The position numbers and the translations under genes were made by a program. Of a stretch of DNA of 64,000 nucleotides, positions 9,277 through 17,566 are shown piece after piece. The DNA comes from Bacillus_BD oryzisoli_A (GTDB taxonomy: Bacteria; Bacillota; Bacilli; Bacillales; Cytobacillaceae). Every line of letters starts with the position of its first letter. Position 1 is the stretch's first letter. The stretch lies in the NCBI RefSeq assembly GCF_043641075.1, contig NZ_JBHZRC010000002.1, positions 1 through 64,000 on the forward strand. Reading direction: 5' to 3'. A model generated the notes under the pieces. It was not told where the DNA came from, searched no databases, and worked only from the letters and a program-made list of their open reading frames with translations.

Positions 9277-9496
9277 AGATTTCATACTTCCTTTTGAATT
9301 TCTCCCCTTTTCCACGATATCTTACATGAAGCTTCTTTGATAGCAAAATAGAAATATGCTGTTTAATAATCGTGAAGCTGTACAACCTAGAATTAATATC
9401 CTATCCAATACCTTTTTGTAATAGTAATCAAGCTGTGATTGGGATCATTCAAGCTTATAATTTCTATGATAATTTTCTCTTAAGAAGGTGATTATA

Positions 9497-9913
9497 TTGG
9501 TATTTCGTGGAGATGCTCATAAGCTGTATAGTAAACTAAACAAAATACAAAGTATTGAATTCATCCAAACGAAGGAATTATCTGAGGTTCAGGAAATTCG
9601 ATCCTTTTATCGTACAGTTAGTACTGATTTATTAAAATTGGTTTATTATCGTATGATTAAGGAAAAAAACGGTTCTGGAATAATCCCCATTTTTGTCACT
9701 GCCATTCCTTGGTTTATTTTTCTCTTTTCAAGTAAGCTACAGGAATTTCTTTTTCGAGAAGGCGGTTTGCTTTGGCTTCCCTTTAGTATTATTTATATTT
9801 GTATTCTCATCATCAGTGTTGTGCTGCATTTTCGTGAAAAAGCCTGGGCAGGTCTGCATATTGAGATCATTCAGGATGTAATTGCAGAACGAAATGCTGA
9901 AGCATCTCCATAA
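9497..9913 (+). CDS. Hypothetical membrane protein, 138 aa
   Basis: The TTG at 9497 is preferred because AGAAGGTGA lies five bases before it; the GTG at 9488 is part of that ribosome binding site. The product has an N-terminal soluble part with several Lys and Glu residues (about 1-60), then two membrane segments (about 63-80 and 90-110) and a short polar tail. I do not recognise a family. The next gene starts about 100 bp downstream on the same strand, but an inverted repeat lies between them, so co-transcription is uncertain. Confidence 0.6.
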   Translation: MVFRGDAHKLYSKLNKIQSIEFIQTKELSEVQEIRSFYRTVSTDLLKLVYYRMIKEKNGSGIIPIFVTAIPWFIFLFSSKLQEFLFREGGLLWLPFSIIYICILIISVVLHFREKAWAGLHIEIIQDVIAERNAEASP

Positions 9914-9957
9914 AACATACTTAATGAACAGTATAATTAACCCTCTGTGTTAAAAAA

Positions 9958-9997
9958 CATCCAATATTCATATATTTAAACTAACCATTATTGGATG
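9958..9997. repeat. Inverted repeat before the hydrolase gene
   Basis: CATCCAATA (9958-9966) and TATTGGATG (9989-9997) are perfect inverted arms 22 bases apart. The right arm covers an upstream ATG (9995), which argues that this ATG is not the start of the hydrolase and that the repeat could be an operator or a hairpin. Confidence 0.4.
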
Positions 9998-10021
9998 GTG
10001 ACTCTCATCATAGGGGGTATG

Positions 10022-10864
10022 ATGTTGTCCAGAAAAATTGCTGTGGCGATCATTCATGGAATTGGAACCCAAAAGGAAGATTTTGCGTTGAGGATGGAGA
10101 AGAAATTAAGGAAGCGGTTTATCAAACAATTAAAGAAATTGAAGCCTAATGTCCAGGAGCCTGAATCACAATTAGTCATTAAGCCCATTTGCTGGGCCGA
10201 TACCTTTGCAGAACCGGAGAATATACTATGGGAAAAATTTCAATCAGAAAAACTAGATTATAAGCTTTTGAGAAATGCCATGATCCATGTACTAGCAGAT
10301 GCCATCGCCTATCAAAGATCCCCTTCTCAAAAAAACTTCTATAAAAAAATCCACATGAGAATAGATGAAAAGTTAAATGAATTGGCTTGTGAAACGGGAG
10401 ACGTGGAGGCACCTTTATGTGTCATTGCTCATAGTCTGGGTACGGTGATCACCAGCGACCATTTTTATGATCTACAGCAAGGAAAAAGGATAGCGGATCC
10501 ACTTGATAACCCTCTCGTGAAAGGAGAGACCCTTACCCTGTTCTATACAATGGGGAGCCCTATTGCCCTATGGAGTATCAGCTATGACGAATTTGACAAG
10601 CCGATTGAAGTCCCGGCAAAAAGGATCAAAGAGTATTATCCAAATACAGGAGAATGGATTAATTTTTACGACAAGGATGATATCATCGCCTACCCCCTCG
10701 AGCCATTATATGGAAGTCAATATGTAAAAGATCGTCAAGCAGCTGTCGGCGGACTCTTGACCGGGTGGAACCCACTCTCACACAGTCAATACTGGACAGC
10801 CAATCAAGTCATTACACCAATTGTCAACGGACTCATCAAAACTTGGCTGGAGGTAAATAAATAA
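10022..10864 (+). CDS. Alpha/beta hydrolase, putative serine esterase
   Basis: The product (about 280 aa) is a cytoplasmic alpha/beta hydrolase. The N-terminal strand and oxyanion loop read KIAVAIIHGIGTQKEDF, and the nucleophile Ser lies in VIAHSLGTVIT (near residue 137). A likely Asp/His pair is in NFYDKDDIIAYPLEP and in the C-terminal SHSQYW region. The substrate is unknown. GGGGG at 10013-10017 precedes three candidate starts (ATG 10019, ATG 10022, TTG 10025); I give the middle one, while the TTG has the best spacing. The gene is followed directly by a palindromic repeat (10867-10924) that may serve as its terminator. Confidence 0.75.
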   Translation: MLSRKIAVAIIHGIGTQKEDFALRMEKKLRKRFIKQLKKLKPNVQEPESQLVIKPICWADTFAEPENILWEKFQSEKLDYKLLRNAMIHVLADAIAYQRSPSQKNFYKKIHMRIDEKLNELACETGDVEAPLCVIAHSLGTVITSDHFYDLQQGKRIADPLDNPLVKGETLTLFYTMGSPIALWSISYDEFDKPIEVPAKRIKEYYPNTGEWINFYDKDDIIAYPLEPLYGSQYVKDRQAAVGGLLTGWNPLSHSQYWTANQVITPIVNGLIKTWLEVNK

Positions 10865-10866
10865 TG

Positions 10867-10924
10867 AAGCATGGGGACGGTTCTTCTGCTTCCAGTTGGA
10901 AGCAAAAGAACCGTCCCCATGCTT
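10867..10924. repeat. Palindromic dispersed repeat, copy R1
   Basis: A long near-perfect palindrome with arms beginning AAGCATGGGGACGGTTCTT and ending in the complement AAGAACCGTCCCCATGCTT. The centre carries TGCTTCC and GGAAGCA. It lies between the stops of convergent genes and is the longest intact copy of a family seen five times in this window. Confidence 0.85.
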
Positions 10925-10933
10925 TCTCCAGTT

Positions 10934-11713
10934 TTATAGTAGTCCCACCATTTGAAGACCGTGGTAAATTCCATCCTCTTCTACGGATTTTGTGACAAAT
11001 TTAGCTGCTTTTTTTACTGTCTCTTCTGCGTTCCCCATGGCAATACTGTTTTTAACGGCTGTAAGCATTTCAATATCATTTAGTCCATCACCAAAAGCAT
11101 ATTGACGCTCCGCTGGAAAACCTAGCTGAGCTATGATTTTCTGAATACCCTGTGCTTTAGATCCACCTTTTGGCAGAACATCCACTGAAACAGGATGCCA
11201 TCGAACAAAGTCAAAATCATGAAATTCCTGTTCATATTGTTTTTCTTCCCCTTCTGTACAAAAAAGAAGAGTCTGATATAGTTCACGTTCTTTATAATAA
11301 TACGGATCATGCTCAGGAAAACGGTCTATCTTTAAGGTAGCAATACTTTCCTTTATATAGCTATGCTCTGGAACATTCGCTTTCATATCTTCATGGTCCA
11401 TAAAGACAACGGGATGATTGTTTTCAAGAGCTGTTTCAGATAATTCCACCAGTGATGGAATTTTCAGAGGATTCGTATCTAAAACCTCTCCATTTAACAC
11501 GACAAATTGTCCGTTATAACTAACATATGTATCAATATCTAATTCCTTTCGCAAATCCTCAAACATAAAAGGAGCTCGTCCTGTTGCAATAGCAACCACA
11601 TGTCCAGCATCCTTCAGTTGAAATACTGCTTCTTTTGCAGTTTGAGGTAATTTCTTATCATGATTAAGCAAGGTTCCATCTATATCAAAAAAAATAACAC
11701 TCTGTTCAGTCAT
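10934..11713 (-). CDS. HAD superfamily phosphatase, Cof type
   Basis: The 259-residue product is a HAD hydrolase of the Cof/IIB subfamily. Motif I is FFDIDGTLL (nucleophile Asp9, acid Asp11), motif II is the Thr in AIATGR, motif III is the Lys in GGSKAQGI, and motif IV is FGDGLNDIEML. The cap domain sits between motifs II and III as in sugar-phosphate or pyridoxal-phosphate phosphatases of Bacillus (YkrA-like). The substrate cannot be assigned. I chose the ATG at 11713, which has GGTAGG upstream, over a longer form starting at 11749. Confidence 0.9.
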   Translation of the reverse strand: MTEQSVIFFDIDGTLLNHDKKLPQTAKEAVFQLKDAGHVVAIATGRAPFMFEDLRKELDIDTYVSYNGQFVVLNGEVLDTNPLKIPSLVELSETALENNHPVVFMDHEDMKANVPEHSYIKESIATLKIDRFPEHDPYYYKERELYQTLLFCTEGEEKQYEQEFHDFDFVRWHPVSVDVLPKGGSKAQGIQKIIAQLGFPAERQYAFGDGLNDIEMLTAVKNSIAMGNAEETVKKAAKFVTKSVEEDGIYHGLQMVGLL

Positions 11714-11850
11714 TATTTGTCCTACCTTCCGAATAAGATTTAAAATCATCTGATTGTTACAAGTGTAACTTATGAAACCCGTTTCAAGTCAACTCTTTTG
11801 TAACAATTCTCACTTAACTAGTTTTTTATAACAGCAGTTAAGCGAATCAT

Positions 11851-11893
11851 GGGGACGGTTCTCCTGCTTCATGGAAGCAAGAGAGCCGTCCCC
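11851..11893. repeat. Palindromic dispersed repeat, copy R2
   Basis: Arms GGGGACGGTTCTC and the imperfect complement GAGAGCCGTCCCC flank a TGCTTC-cat-GGAAGCA centre. It sits just after the stop of the 46-residue gene on the minus strand, without a T tract. Confidence 0.8.
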
Positions 11894-11898
11894 AAATC

Positions 11899-12039
11899 TT
11901 AATTATTATCGTTCTTTTGACTAGGATTTGGGTTTGATTTATCAATAATTTGTTTTATTTCTCCCTCGTCCCCTTTTGCGTTGATGATTTCCATTATTTG
12001 ATTGAGGCCCTCACTCGTTTGGTCAGTGTTATTTTTCAT
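11899..12039 (-). CDS. Small hydrophilic protein, 46 aa
   Basis: The ATG at 12039 has GGAAGG seven bases upstream; the longer frame from a TTG at 12102 lacks a ribosome binding site. The product is very polar, with a helical centre (GLNQIMEIINAKGDEGEIKQIIDK) and an Asn/Asp-rich tail. No family is recognised. Such small, soluble, Asn-rich products are common in spore-forming bacteria, but I see no sporulation promoter that would prove this. Confidence 0.55.
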   Translation of the reverse strand: MKNNTDQTSEGLNQIMEIINAKGDEGEIKQIIDKSNPNPSQKNDNN

Positions 12040-12188
12040 GGATAATCCTTCCTTCCTTTTTCTACTATTATTTTCATTATTATCAAATATTATCAACTGC
12101 AAAAGTGTGGGAGCTTTCTCAAATACTACCGTTACGTAAAAAATGTGAGATTAGCAGTCATTACAGGACAATGAACCGGCTTCTTTTC

Positions 12189-12653
12189 TTATTGGTTATC
12201 ATTGTTTTTATTGGTCTGAAACATATTTTTTGACACAGCATTCAGCTTGTTGACAAATCGATTGAAACCGAACCCAACGAAGAAAGCGATACTTATTTGA
12301 GCATATGGAGTATCTCCATAATCAATAAATTCGATAAGTAATAAACCGCTGTCAATTAAAAAAACGGATATGACGGCGGTACCAGTTGCAAAGATGGGAT
12401 AAAAAATATACATGATCCACTCACGATAGTTTGTTAATTCACCTTTCATGTAGTGGGAGCAAAACATATAAAGATGGCGTAAGGAACCTCCAATCGCCCC
12501 TGCAAAAAAATAATACAAAAAAATCTTGATATGAGAAATAAAAGGCAGTGACTTTTCCAAAGTTCCCACCCATAATGTACCCCCAGCAATAAAACTGCCG
12601 AAAAACAACAGGGAAAGATAAGCCAGTATAAATACTTTCAACGACTTCTTCAC
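12189..12653 (-). CDS. Hypothetical membrane protein, 154 aa
   Basis: The product has four hydrophobic segments at about residues 7-27, 40-60, 80-104 and 115-132, with short polar loops and a polar C-terminus (KNMFQTNKNNDNQ). A GGGGGTGA motif precedes the GTG start at 12653. I do not recognise the family. The gene stands alone between two minus-strand genes, with a palindromic repeat (R3) upstream. Confidence 0.65.
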   Translation of the reverse strand: MKKSLKVFILAYLSLLFFGSFIAGGTLWVGTLEKSLPFISHIKIFLYYFFAGAIGGSLRHLYMFCSHYMKGELTNYREWIMYIFYPIFATGTAVISVFLIDSGLLLIEFIDYGDTPYAQISIAFFVGFGFNRFVNKLNAVSKNMFQTNKNNDNQ

Positions 12654-12722
12654 ACAACATCACCCCCGCTTTGAATAATTTATCCTATGAGTCTTGGGCG
12701 ACGTTCGTTCCATATGTAAACG

Positions 12723-12767
12723 GAGGGACAGTTCTATTGCTTTCTGGAAGCAACAGAACTGTCCCTC
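12723..12767. repeat. Palindromic dispersed repeat, copy R3
   Basis: Arms GAGGGACAGTTCT (12723-12735) and AGAACTGTCCCTC (12755-12767) are perfect complements around a TTGCTT/AAGCAA centre. It lies just past the stop of the MFS gene and differs from R1 by compensating changes in both arms, as expected if the structure is maintained. Confidence 0.8.
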
Positions 12768-12784
12768 TGATTTTTGCAAAATAA

Positions 12785-14002
12785 TTATCCAACTTGAATG
12801 TCTTTTGTTTGCTTTTTGTCTTTTTGAAAATCTACTGCTTTTTTACCATGTACTAAATAATACAGTAGGATTCCAATAAAGACGATGACTGCCATACAGA
12901 AATACAAGCTGCGAAATCCTATTAATGGCAGAATAAATCCTAATATGAAAGGACCGACGCCAATTCCAAAATCATAAAATACAAAGAAGGTAGATGTGGC
13001 TAAGCCCGTTCGAGTCTTCGGAGCTAGGTTGACTGCAACGGTCTGAGCACTAGATTGAAACGTTCCAAATCCGATACCAATCACAGCACCTGCAATTAGC
13101 AGGGTAATTGCGTGTTGGGCCTGGCTTAAAATAATCAACCCTGCACCAAATAGAAAAATTGATGGATAAATAATCATATTTTCTCCTTTTATATCAAACC
13201 ATTTTCCTGTAAATGGTCTTGACACCAAGAGAAACGCTGCGTACATCACAAAGAAAAAGCTTGCTGCATTTACTAAATTAATTTCTTCAGCGTACGAACT
13301 TAAAAAGGATAAAATACTGGAGTAAACAAATCCAAAAACAGCCACAAGAATAGCGATTGGTATCGTACTTTTTTCAAAATAATCGCCAAGATGAAACCCA
13401 CTCTTCGTTTGAAATGTTTTTGCTTCAATGCTCGTCTTTGGTATAGCTAAAAAGAGCGATGTGACGATTGCTACAACTGCAAATACAGTTGTGACGAGAA
13501 AGATAACAAAGTGATCGAAGTTTTGACTGATAAATAATCCGATAAAGGGACCCACTGCCATTGCCAAATTCATACTCGTTGCAAAATATCCCATTCCCTC
13601 TCCTCGTCGTGACATTGGAATGATATCGGCCGCAATTGTCCCGGTTGCCGTGGTGGCAATTCCAAAAGCAAACCCATGAAGAAAACGAATGAGAAATAAT
13701 AACGGTAAGCTATTAACCGGAAAATACAATAACATGATAATAAGAAATAAACTTAGCCCTAGAAGCAACAGCCTCTTTTTGCCTACCCGTTCAATCATTT
13801 TCCCCGCTATTGGTCTTACGATAACCGCCCCGAGGACAAAGATACTAGAAGCAAGCCCCGCTTTACTTTGGGATGCATGAAACTTATCAATTGAATAAAC
13901 GGCTAATGTGACCATTAATATGTAAAATGAGATAAATAATAAAAAGTTCGAAACAGAAACCATAATAAAGTCTTTTGTCCATAATTTATGTTCTTGATTC
14001 AT
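12785..14002 (-). CDS. MFS transporter, 12-TM
   Basis: This 405-residue permease has twelve hydrophobic segments and the MFS loop 2-3 signature variant GKMIERVGKKRLL near residue 66. The GIATTATGTIAADIIP and MGYFATSMNLAMAVGPFIG segments fit drug/efflux-type MFS proteins. The gene directly follows a MarR regulator (16 bp between them) and shares its promoter, so it is probably an efflux pump induced when the regulator releases its operator. The arrangement resembles the ywoH-ywoG pair of B. subtilis, but I do not claim orthology. The substrate is unknown. GGAAGGAG precedes the ATG at 14002. Confidence 0.88.
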   Translation of the reverse strand: MNQEHKLWTKDFIMVSVSNFLLFISFYILMVTLAVYSIDKFHASQSKAGLASSIFVLGAVIVRPIAGKMIERVGKKRLLLLGLSLFLIIMLLYFPVNSLPLLFLIRFLHGFAFGIATTATGTIAADIIPMSRRGEGMGYFATSMNLAMAVGPFIGLFISQNFDHFVIFLVTTVFAVVAIVTSLFLAIPKTSIEAKTFQTKSGFHLGDYFEKSTIPIAILVAVFGFVYSSILSFLSSYAEEINLVNAASFFFVMYAAFLLVSRPFTGKWFDIKGENMIIYPSIFLFGAGLIILSQAQHAITLLIAGAVIGIGFGTFQSSAQTVAVNLAPKTRTGLATSTFFVFYDFGIGVGPFILGFILPLIGFRSLYFCMAVIVFIGILLYYLVHGKKAVDFQKDKKQTKDIQVG

Positions 14003-14018
14003 CTGTTCTCCTTCCCTC

Positions 14019-14429
14019 TTACCTTAATTTCTCCTTTAAAACCTGAATCGTACGTAACGTTGTTTCTAAATCCTTTATGGCAATTTCATCGAGTAACCGA
14101 TATTCGAATTCTTCAACAACCTTTATTGCCTCCTGAAAGGCAAGATCCCCCTTGTCAGTTAGTTGAATCCTCCGTTCCCGTTTATCTTTACTCGGAACCT
14201 TCTCAATCAGTTGTCTCTCTTCCAATCGATTCACCGTACGTGTAATAGTCGGCTTTTCAACATCTACATATTGGCTGATCTCAACCAATGTAGAGGCACC
14301 GAATTGCTTTAAATAGTACACAATAATCCATTGGGAATGATATAAACCAACACTCCCTAACTGTTCATTTAATTTTTTAATAAAAGACCTGGAAAACTGT
14401 AAATGCTGGTGAAAAAATGAAAGTGCCAA
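14019..14429 (-). CDS. MarR family transcriptional regulator
   Basis: This is a winged-helix DNA-binding protein of 136 aa, normal for MarR. The recognition region reads VEISQYVDVEKPTITRTVNRLEERQLIEK and the wing SKDKRERRIQLTDKG. The TTG at 14429 is chosen because GGAGGG lies six bases before it. A promoter and a perfect 7-6-7 inverted repeat lie immediately upstream, so autoregulation together with the downstream MFS gene is likely. The ligand is not known. Confidence 0.9.
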   Translation of the reverse strand: MALSFFHQHLQFSRSFIKKLNEQLGSVGLYHSQWIIVYYLKQFGASTLVEISQYVDVEKPTITRTVNRLEERQLIEKVPSKDKRERRIQLTDKGDLAFQEAIKVVEEFEYRLLDEIAIKDLETTLRTIQVLKEKLR

Positions 14430-14449
14430 AATAAACCCTCCGGCCAAAT

Positions 14450-14469
14450 TTAGTTATCTAGGTAACTAA
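14450..14469. promoter_or_regulatory. MarR operator candidate
   Basis: TTAGTTA (14450-14456) and TAACTAA (14463-14469) are perfect arms with a six-base spacer. The site lies just downstream of the -10 box of the marR-MFS promoter, where bound protein would block transcription. Confidence 0.7.
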
Positions 14470-14496
14470 TATACTCTTATTTTCACAATTTGTCCA
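14468..14496 (-). promoter_or_regulatory. Promoter of the marR-MFS operon
   Basis: On the minus strand TGGACA (14496-14491) and TATATT (14473-14468) are separated by exactly 17 bases. The operator begins at the edge of the -10 box. Confidence 0.65.
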
Positions 14497-14594
14497 TAAA
14501 TAGAGGTCAAATCAATTACTCCGTTAAGAGCAATTGATTTGACCCCTGATTTCTTATCCAATGAAATTCATATATAATCCATTCATCTTAACTT

Positions 14595-15158
14595 CTATGT
14601 TAATGGTTCAAAATTAGTCACTTTACTTAGTTTATGGGCAATTAAATAAATGATCACATAGATGGGGAAAGAATAATAGATATGCCAATCTGTCATGACA
14701 TAAAAACCAAACCATAAAAATAAAGGCTCCCCTATCCATGTATTCACACCTGCAAAAATCAAACTCTTTAGGAACGGAGATAATCTAGGTTTTATTTGAA
14801 TTAATGTCATGACAAAAACAGGAAGTATAAACCAATCCCACGGTACATAGGAAGGGATAGTAGGAATTACTTTTCCAGTATAATACCACTTACCAAGTTG
14901 CACCCCTAAAAAATCAAGCCATGAAGAAATAATAAAAACAAACATCCCTGAGAATAACAGGCGATTCGAACTTTCTTTTTTTCGAAACCTAATCCAGAAT
15001 ATGATTGGCAGTAATGTAAATAAAAGGGATACCCAAAAATCCCAGTGAAATAAAGTATCTTCCTTCCAAATTTTAAAATATTCTTGATTTGCTGTCGAAA
15101 CCTTATCATATATTTCATTAACCTCTTCTATCTTTTGTTTTGATTGTATTGGTTTCAA
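14595..15158 (-). CDS. CBO0543 family membrane protein
   Basis: This 187-residue product has five or so hydrophobic segments (about 42-60, 68-86, 105-121, 128-150, 158-176). The pattern of WDFWVSLLFTLLPIIFWIRFRKK, a later SWLDFLGV and PWDWFILPV resembles the poorly described CBO0543 family seen in clostridia and bacilli. It starts with TTG at 15158 after AAGGAA. No function is known. Neighbours on both sides are unrelated. Confidence 0.6.
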   Translation of the reverse strand: MKPIQSKQKIEEVNEIYDKVSTANQEYFKIWKEDTLFHWDFWVSLLFTLLPIIFWIRFRKKESSNRLLFSGMFVFIISSWLDFLGVQLGKWYYTGKVIPTIPSYVPWDWFILPVFVMTLIQIKPRLSPFLKSLIFAGVNTWIGEPLFLWFGFYVMTDWHIYYSFPIYVIIYLIAHKLSKVTNFEPLT

Positions 15159-15329
15159 CTTTATCGTTCCTTACTATTTTTTTATTAGTATTTGATAATG
15201 AAGTATAGTTATTCAACCAACCATTCATAAAAAATAACAAATACAGCTTGTTGTAAAAGCTTGTATAACAGAAATATATTTAGGGGGATAATAGGTTGTG
15301 AAAATTTCAAAGTTAGGAGGCTAATCGAA

Positions 15330-15470
15330 TTGAAATCAAACAAAGAGCAAAAAAATACTAAACTAAATCGTAAGGAAAAGGGATCAAATAAATACAATGA
15401 CAATCAAATGGACGAGAATGTTCCTGCTCAAAAAGATGGCTTTCGCTATGACTATAATGACAATATCTAA
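15330..15470 (+). CDS. Small polar protein, 46 aa
   Basis: A strong AGGAGG (15315-15320) lies nine bases before the TTG at 15330. The product is rich in Lys, Asn, Asp and Gln (MKSNKEQKNTKLNRKEKG at the start, RYDYNDNI at the end) and has no hydrophobic segment. I do not recognise it. A terminator follows at 15496-15533. Confidence 0.55.
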   Translation: MKSNKEQKNTKLNRKEKGSNKYNDNQMDENVPAQKDGFRYDYNDNI

Positions 15471-15495
15471 AGAGGATGCACATCGTTGCAATATA

Positions 15496-15533
15496 AAAAG
15501 AGAGGCACAGAACATGCTTGTGCTTCTCTTTCA
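15496..15533. terminator. Bidirectional terminator between convergent genes
   Basis: AAAGAGAGGCACA and TGTGCTTCTCTTT pair with one G-U step; A and T runs on the two sides allow use by both the small plus-strand gene and the minus-strand gene that ends at 15552. Confidence 0.7.
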
Positions 15534-15551
15534 CCAATTTTAAAACCATTT

Positions 15552-15878
15552 TTACCACATAATAAAATCTATATAATTTCCCGTTCCTTTAATGATGGAA
15601 ATTCCTTTATTTTGTAATTCTTGCCATATAGTTCGGTCAAGTTCAAATGGATCTTTCTTTTGGAGGGTTTCCAGCATAATTTCAGAAAAATTCATTTCAT
15701 AATACTCCTCATGAATTTTGACGACAAATTCATAGTTTTCCAGCTTCATGACTATCACTTCGTAATCAGGATTCCATTCCTGCAGCTGCTTCTCAATATC
15801 CGTTGCTACCTGGATTAGGAACTCCTCCGATGACATAGCATCGGCCATACTCCTTCTTTCAGGTCTATTAATTTCCAT
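15552..15878 (-). CDS. Hypothetical protein, 108 aa
   Basis: This soluble acidic protein has a helix-rich N-terminus (SSEEFLIQVATDIEKQLQEW), then a beta-pattern stretch (YEVIVMKLENYEFVVKIHEEYYEMNFSEIM) and ends in FIMW. AAAGGAGAG precedes the ATG. I do not recognise the family and see no catalytic motif. It is transcribed alone. Confidence 0.65.
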   Translation of the reverse strand: MEINRPERRSMADAMSSEEFLIQVATDIEKQLQEWNPDYEVIVMKLENYEFVVKIHEEYYEMNFSEIMLETLQKKDPFELDRTIWQELQNKGISIIKGTGNYIDFIMW

Positions 15879-16063
15879 GAATACTCTCTCCTTTTATAAA
15901 ATTCAGACTATTAAAATTATGATAAATTTATTTTATATAGGGATAAATTAGGGATTATAGTAGGTATATAAGACTAAATTATATGATTAATTATACAACT
16001 TCAACGTCCATTATAATAGTATAATATATTAAAATTGTTTTAAATTTTGGAAATAAAATTCCT

Positions 16064-16112
16064 CTAAAAAAAATGGGACCGTTCTATCGTTTAATAGAAC
16101 CAGTCCCGTTTT
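16064..16112 (-). terminator. Terminator / palindrome copy R5
   Basis: GGGACCGTTCTAT (16075-16087) and ATAGAACCAGTCCC (16094-16107) form a long stem with one bulge; T tracts lie on both sides. It resembles the R1 family in its arms and acts as a terminator for the 31-residue gene. Confidence 0.75.
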
Positions 16113-16116
16113 TATT

Positions 16117-16212
16117 TTAAAGAATAGCACCTGTCGTCATTACCGCTAATCCAGCAGCAAGTAATACACCAATTCCTGTAAAAATAAATTTCATCCTTTC
16201 CATTGTTTCCAT
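16117..16212 (-). CDS. Tiny single-span membrane protein, 31 aa
   Basis: An ATG at 16212 has AAAAGGTGG seven bases upstream and opens a 31-codon frame. After a short charged start (METMERMK) comes one hydrophobic segment FIFTGIGVLLAAGLAVMTTG and the chain ends at AIL. The stop is followed directly by a strong terminator. The combination of ribosome binding site, single transmembrane helix and terminator supports a real small gene of unknown role. Confidence 0.6.
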   Translation of the reverse strand: METMERMKFIFTGIGVLLAAGLAVMTTGAIL

Positions 16213-16312
16213 CGATAGACCACCTTTTTATCATTATTGCTTAAAATATATTCGAAATATGGAAATTTTATGAAAATGATTCAAAATATATTGACAGGAT
16301 TTTCTTTTACGC

Positions 16313-16367
16313 TAAAAAAGCGTGCCCCCTATACCTTTAATTATGGGTATAGGAGCCACGCTTTCTT
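16313..16367 (-). terminator. Terminator after the CysJ-like gene
   Basis: AGCGTG-n-CCTATACC and GGTATAGG-n-CACGCT form a long hairpin; the minus strand continues with T residues. Confidence 0.85.
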
Positions 16368-16384
16368 ACATTTGAGAACTTTGA

Positions 16385-17557
16385 TTAATACACATCACGC
16401 TGATAACGGCCTTGCTTCTGCATATCCGTTAAATAGGCTTCAGCTTCTTCACGGGACATGGAACCTTCTTTTTCAATTACATCAATCAGTGCTGTGTGAA
16501 CATCCTTCGCCATTCTCTGCTTATCGCCGCAAATATAGAAGTATGCACCATTGTTGATCCAATCAAACAACTCTTTACTGTTTTCGAGCATTTTATTTTG
16601 CACGTAAACCTTTTTCTCCGTATCACGAGACCATGCAGTATCTAACTTTGTCAATACTCCATCTTTTTGATAGGCTTCTAATTCTTCTTTGTAAATGAAA
16701 TCAGTAGCTTCATGTTGGTCTCCAAAGAATAACCATGTTTTTCCTGATGCTTGATTCACTGCACGCTCCTCGATAAAGCTACGGAATGGTGCAATGCCTG
16801 TCCCAGGACCAACCATGATAATGTCTTTTTCTTGATCTTCAGGAAGGTGGAAATGCTTATTTGGCTGTACAAATACTGGCACTGTATCTCCTTCTTGAAG
16901 ACGCTCAGCTACTTGTACAGAGCAAACACCCTTGCGATCGCGGCCATGAGCCGTGTAGCGTACAGCACCGATTGTGAGGTGAACTTCACCTGGATGTGCT
17001 GCAATACTGCTTGCGATTGAATACAGACGTGGTGTCATTTTTCTTAATAGAGATACAACATCCTGTGCAGTTGCATTCCATGGCCCGAAGTCACGAAGCA
17101 TATCAAGTAAATCACGTCCGTTTGTATACTCTTTTAGTTGATCTGCATTTTCTGCCAAGATTAATGTTTTCAATTCTTCATTTTCTGTTAATGCCGCTGC
17201 TTGTAGCAATATTTTTTTCGATAACAACGTAATTTCAAAGTAAGTTGTCAACGCTTCCTTCAATGATAGTGTTTCTCCCTGCTTACCAACGACAACATCA
17301 GCTGCTGCATCCCATTTCATTTCCTCTATAATGGCCGAAACCAACTCTGGATCATTTGATGGAACAACACCAAGTGCATATCCAGGAGCATAAGTTAAAC
17401 CTGAGCCTTCTAATGATAACTCAATATGTCTTATTTCTTTCGCAGAGCCCTCACCATTTAAATTTATATTTTTAAGAACCTTTGCAGGAAATGGATTAGT
17501 TCTAGAATAAGCCATTTGCGTTTTTGTATTTTCAGCGTTTACTACTGTGTTTTGCAT
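16385..17557 (-). CDS. CysJ-like flavoprotein reductase module without flavodoxin domain
   Basis: This 390-residue protein matches the FAD and NADPH domains of sulfite reductase alpha subunit / cytochrome P450 reductase. Landmarks are the FAD-binding RLYSIASS motif (about 180-187), the GVCSVQVAERL region, the NADPH-binding GPGTGIAPFRSF, the YICGDKQRMAKDV motif and a C-terminal RYQRDVY ending in the usual aromatic residue. The N-terminal FMN-binding flavodoxin domain of about 200 residues, present in CysJ, is missing and no flavodoxin gene or cysI lies next to it. It may pass electrons to a separate flavodoxin or another acceptor. The ATG at 17557 follows GAGGTGA; a GTG three codons earlier is less likely. 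Confidence 0.85.
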   Translation of the reverse strand: MQNTVVNAENTKTQMAYSRTNPFPAKVLKNINLNGEGSAKEIRHIELSLEGSGLTYAPGYALGVVPSNDPELVSAIIEEMKWDAAADVVVGKQGETLSLKEALTTYFEITLLSKKILLQAAALTENEELKTLILAENADQLKEYTNGRDLLDMLRDFGPWNATAQDVVSLLRKMTPRLYSIASSIAAHPGEVHLTIGAVRYTAHGRDRKGVCSVQVAERLQEGDTVPVFVQPNKHFHLPEDQEKDIIMVGPGTGIAPFRSFIEERAVNQASGKTWLFFGDQHEATDFIYKEELEAYQKDGVLTKLDTAWSRDTEKKVYVQNKMLENSKELFDWINNGAYFYICGDKQRMAKDVHTALIDVIEKEGSMSREEAEAYLTDMQKQGRYQRDVY

Positions 17558-17566
17558 GATCTTCAC

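Noticed and set aside
12439..12663. Alternative minus-strand frame overlapping the 154-residue membrane protein
   Set aside because: The GTG frame at 12653 has the better membrane pattern and a proper ribosome binding site; this frame is a shadow.
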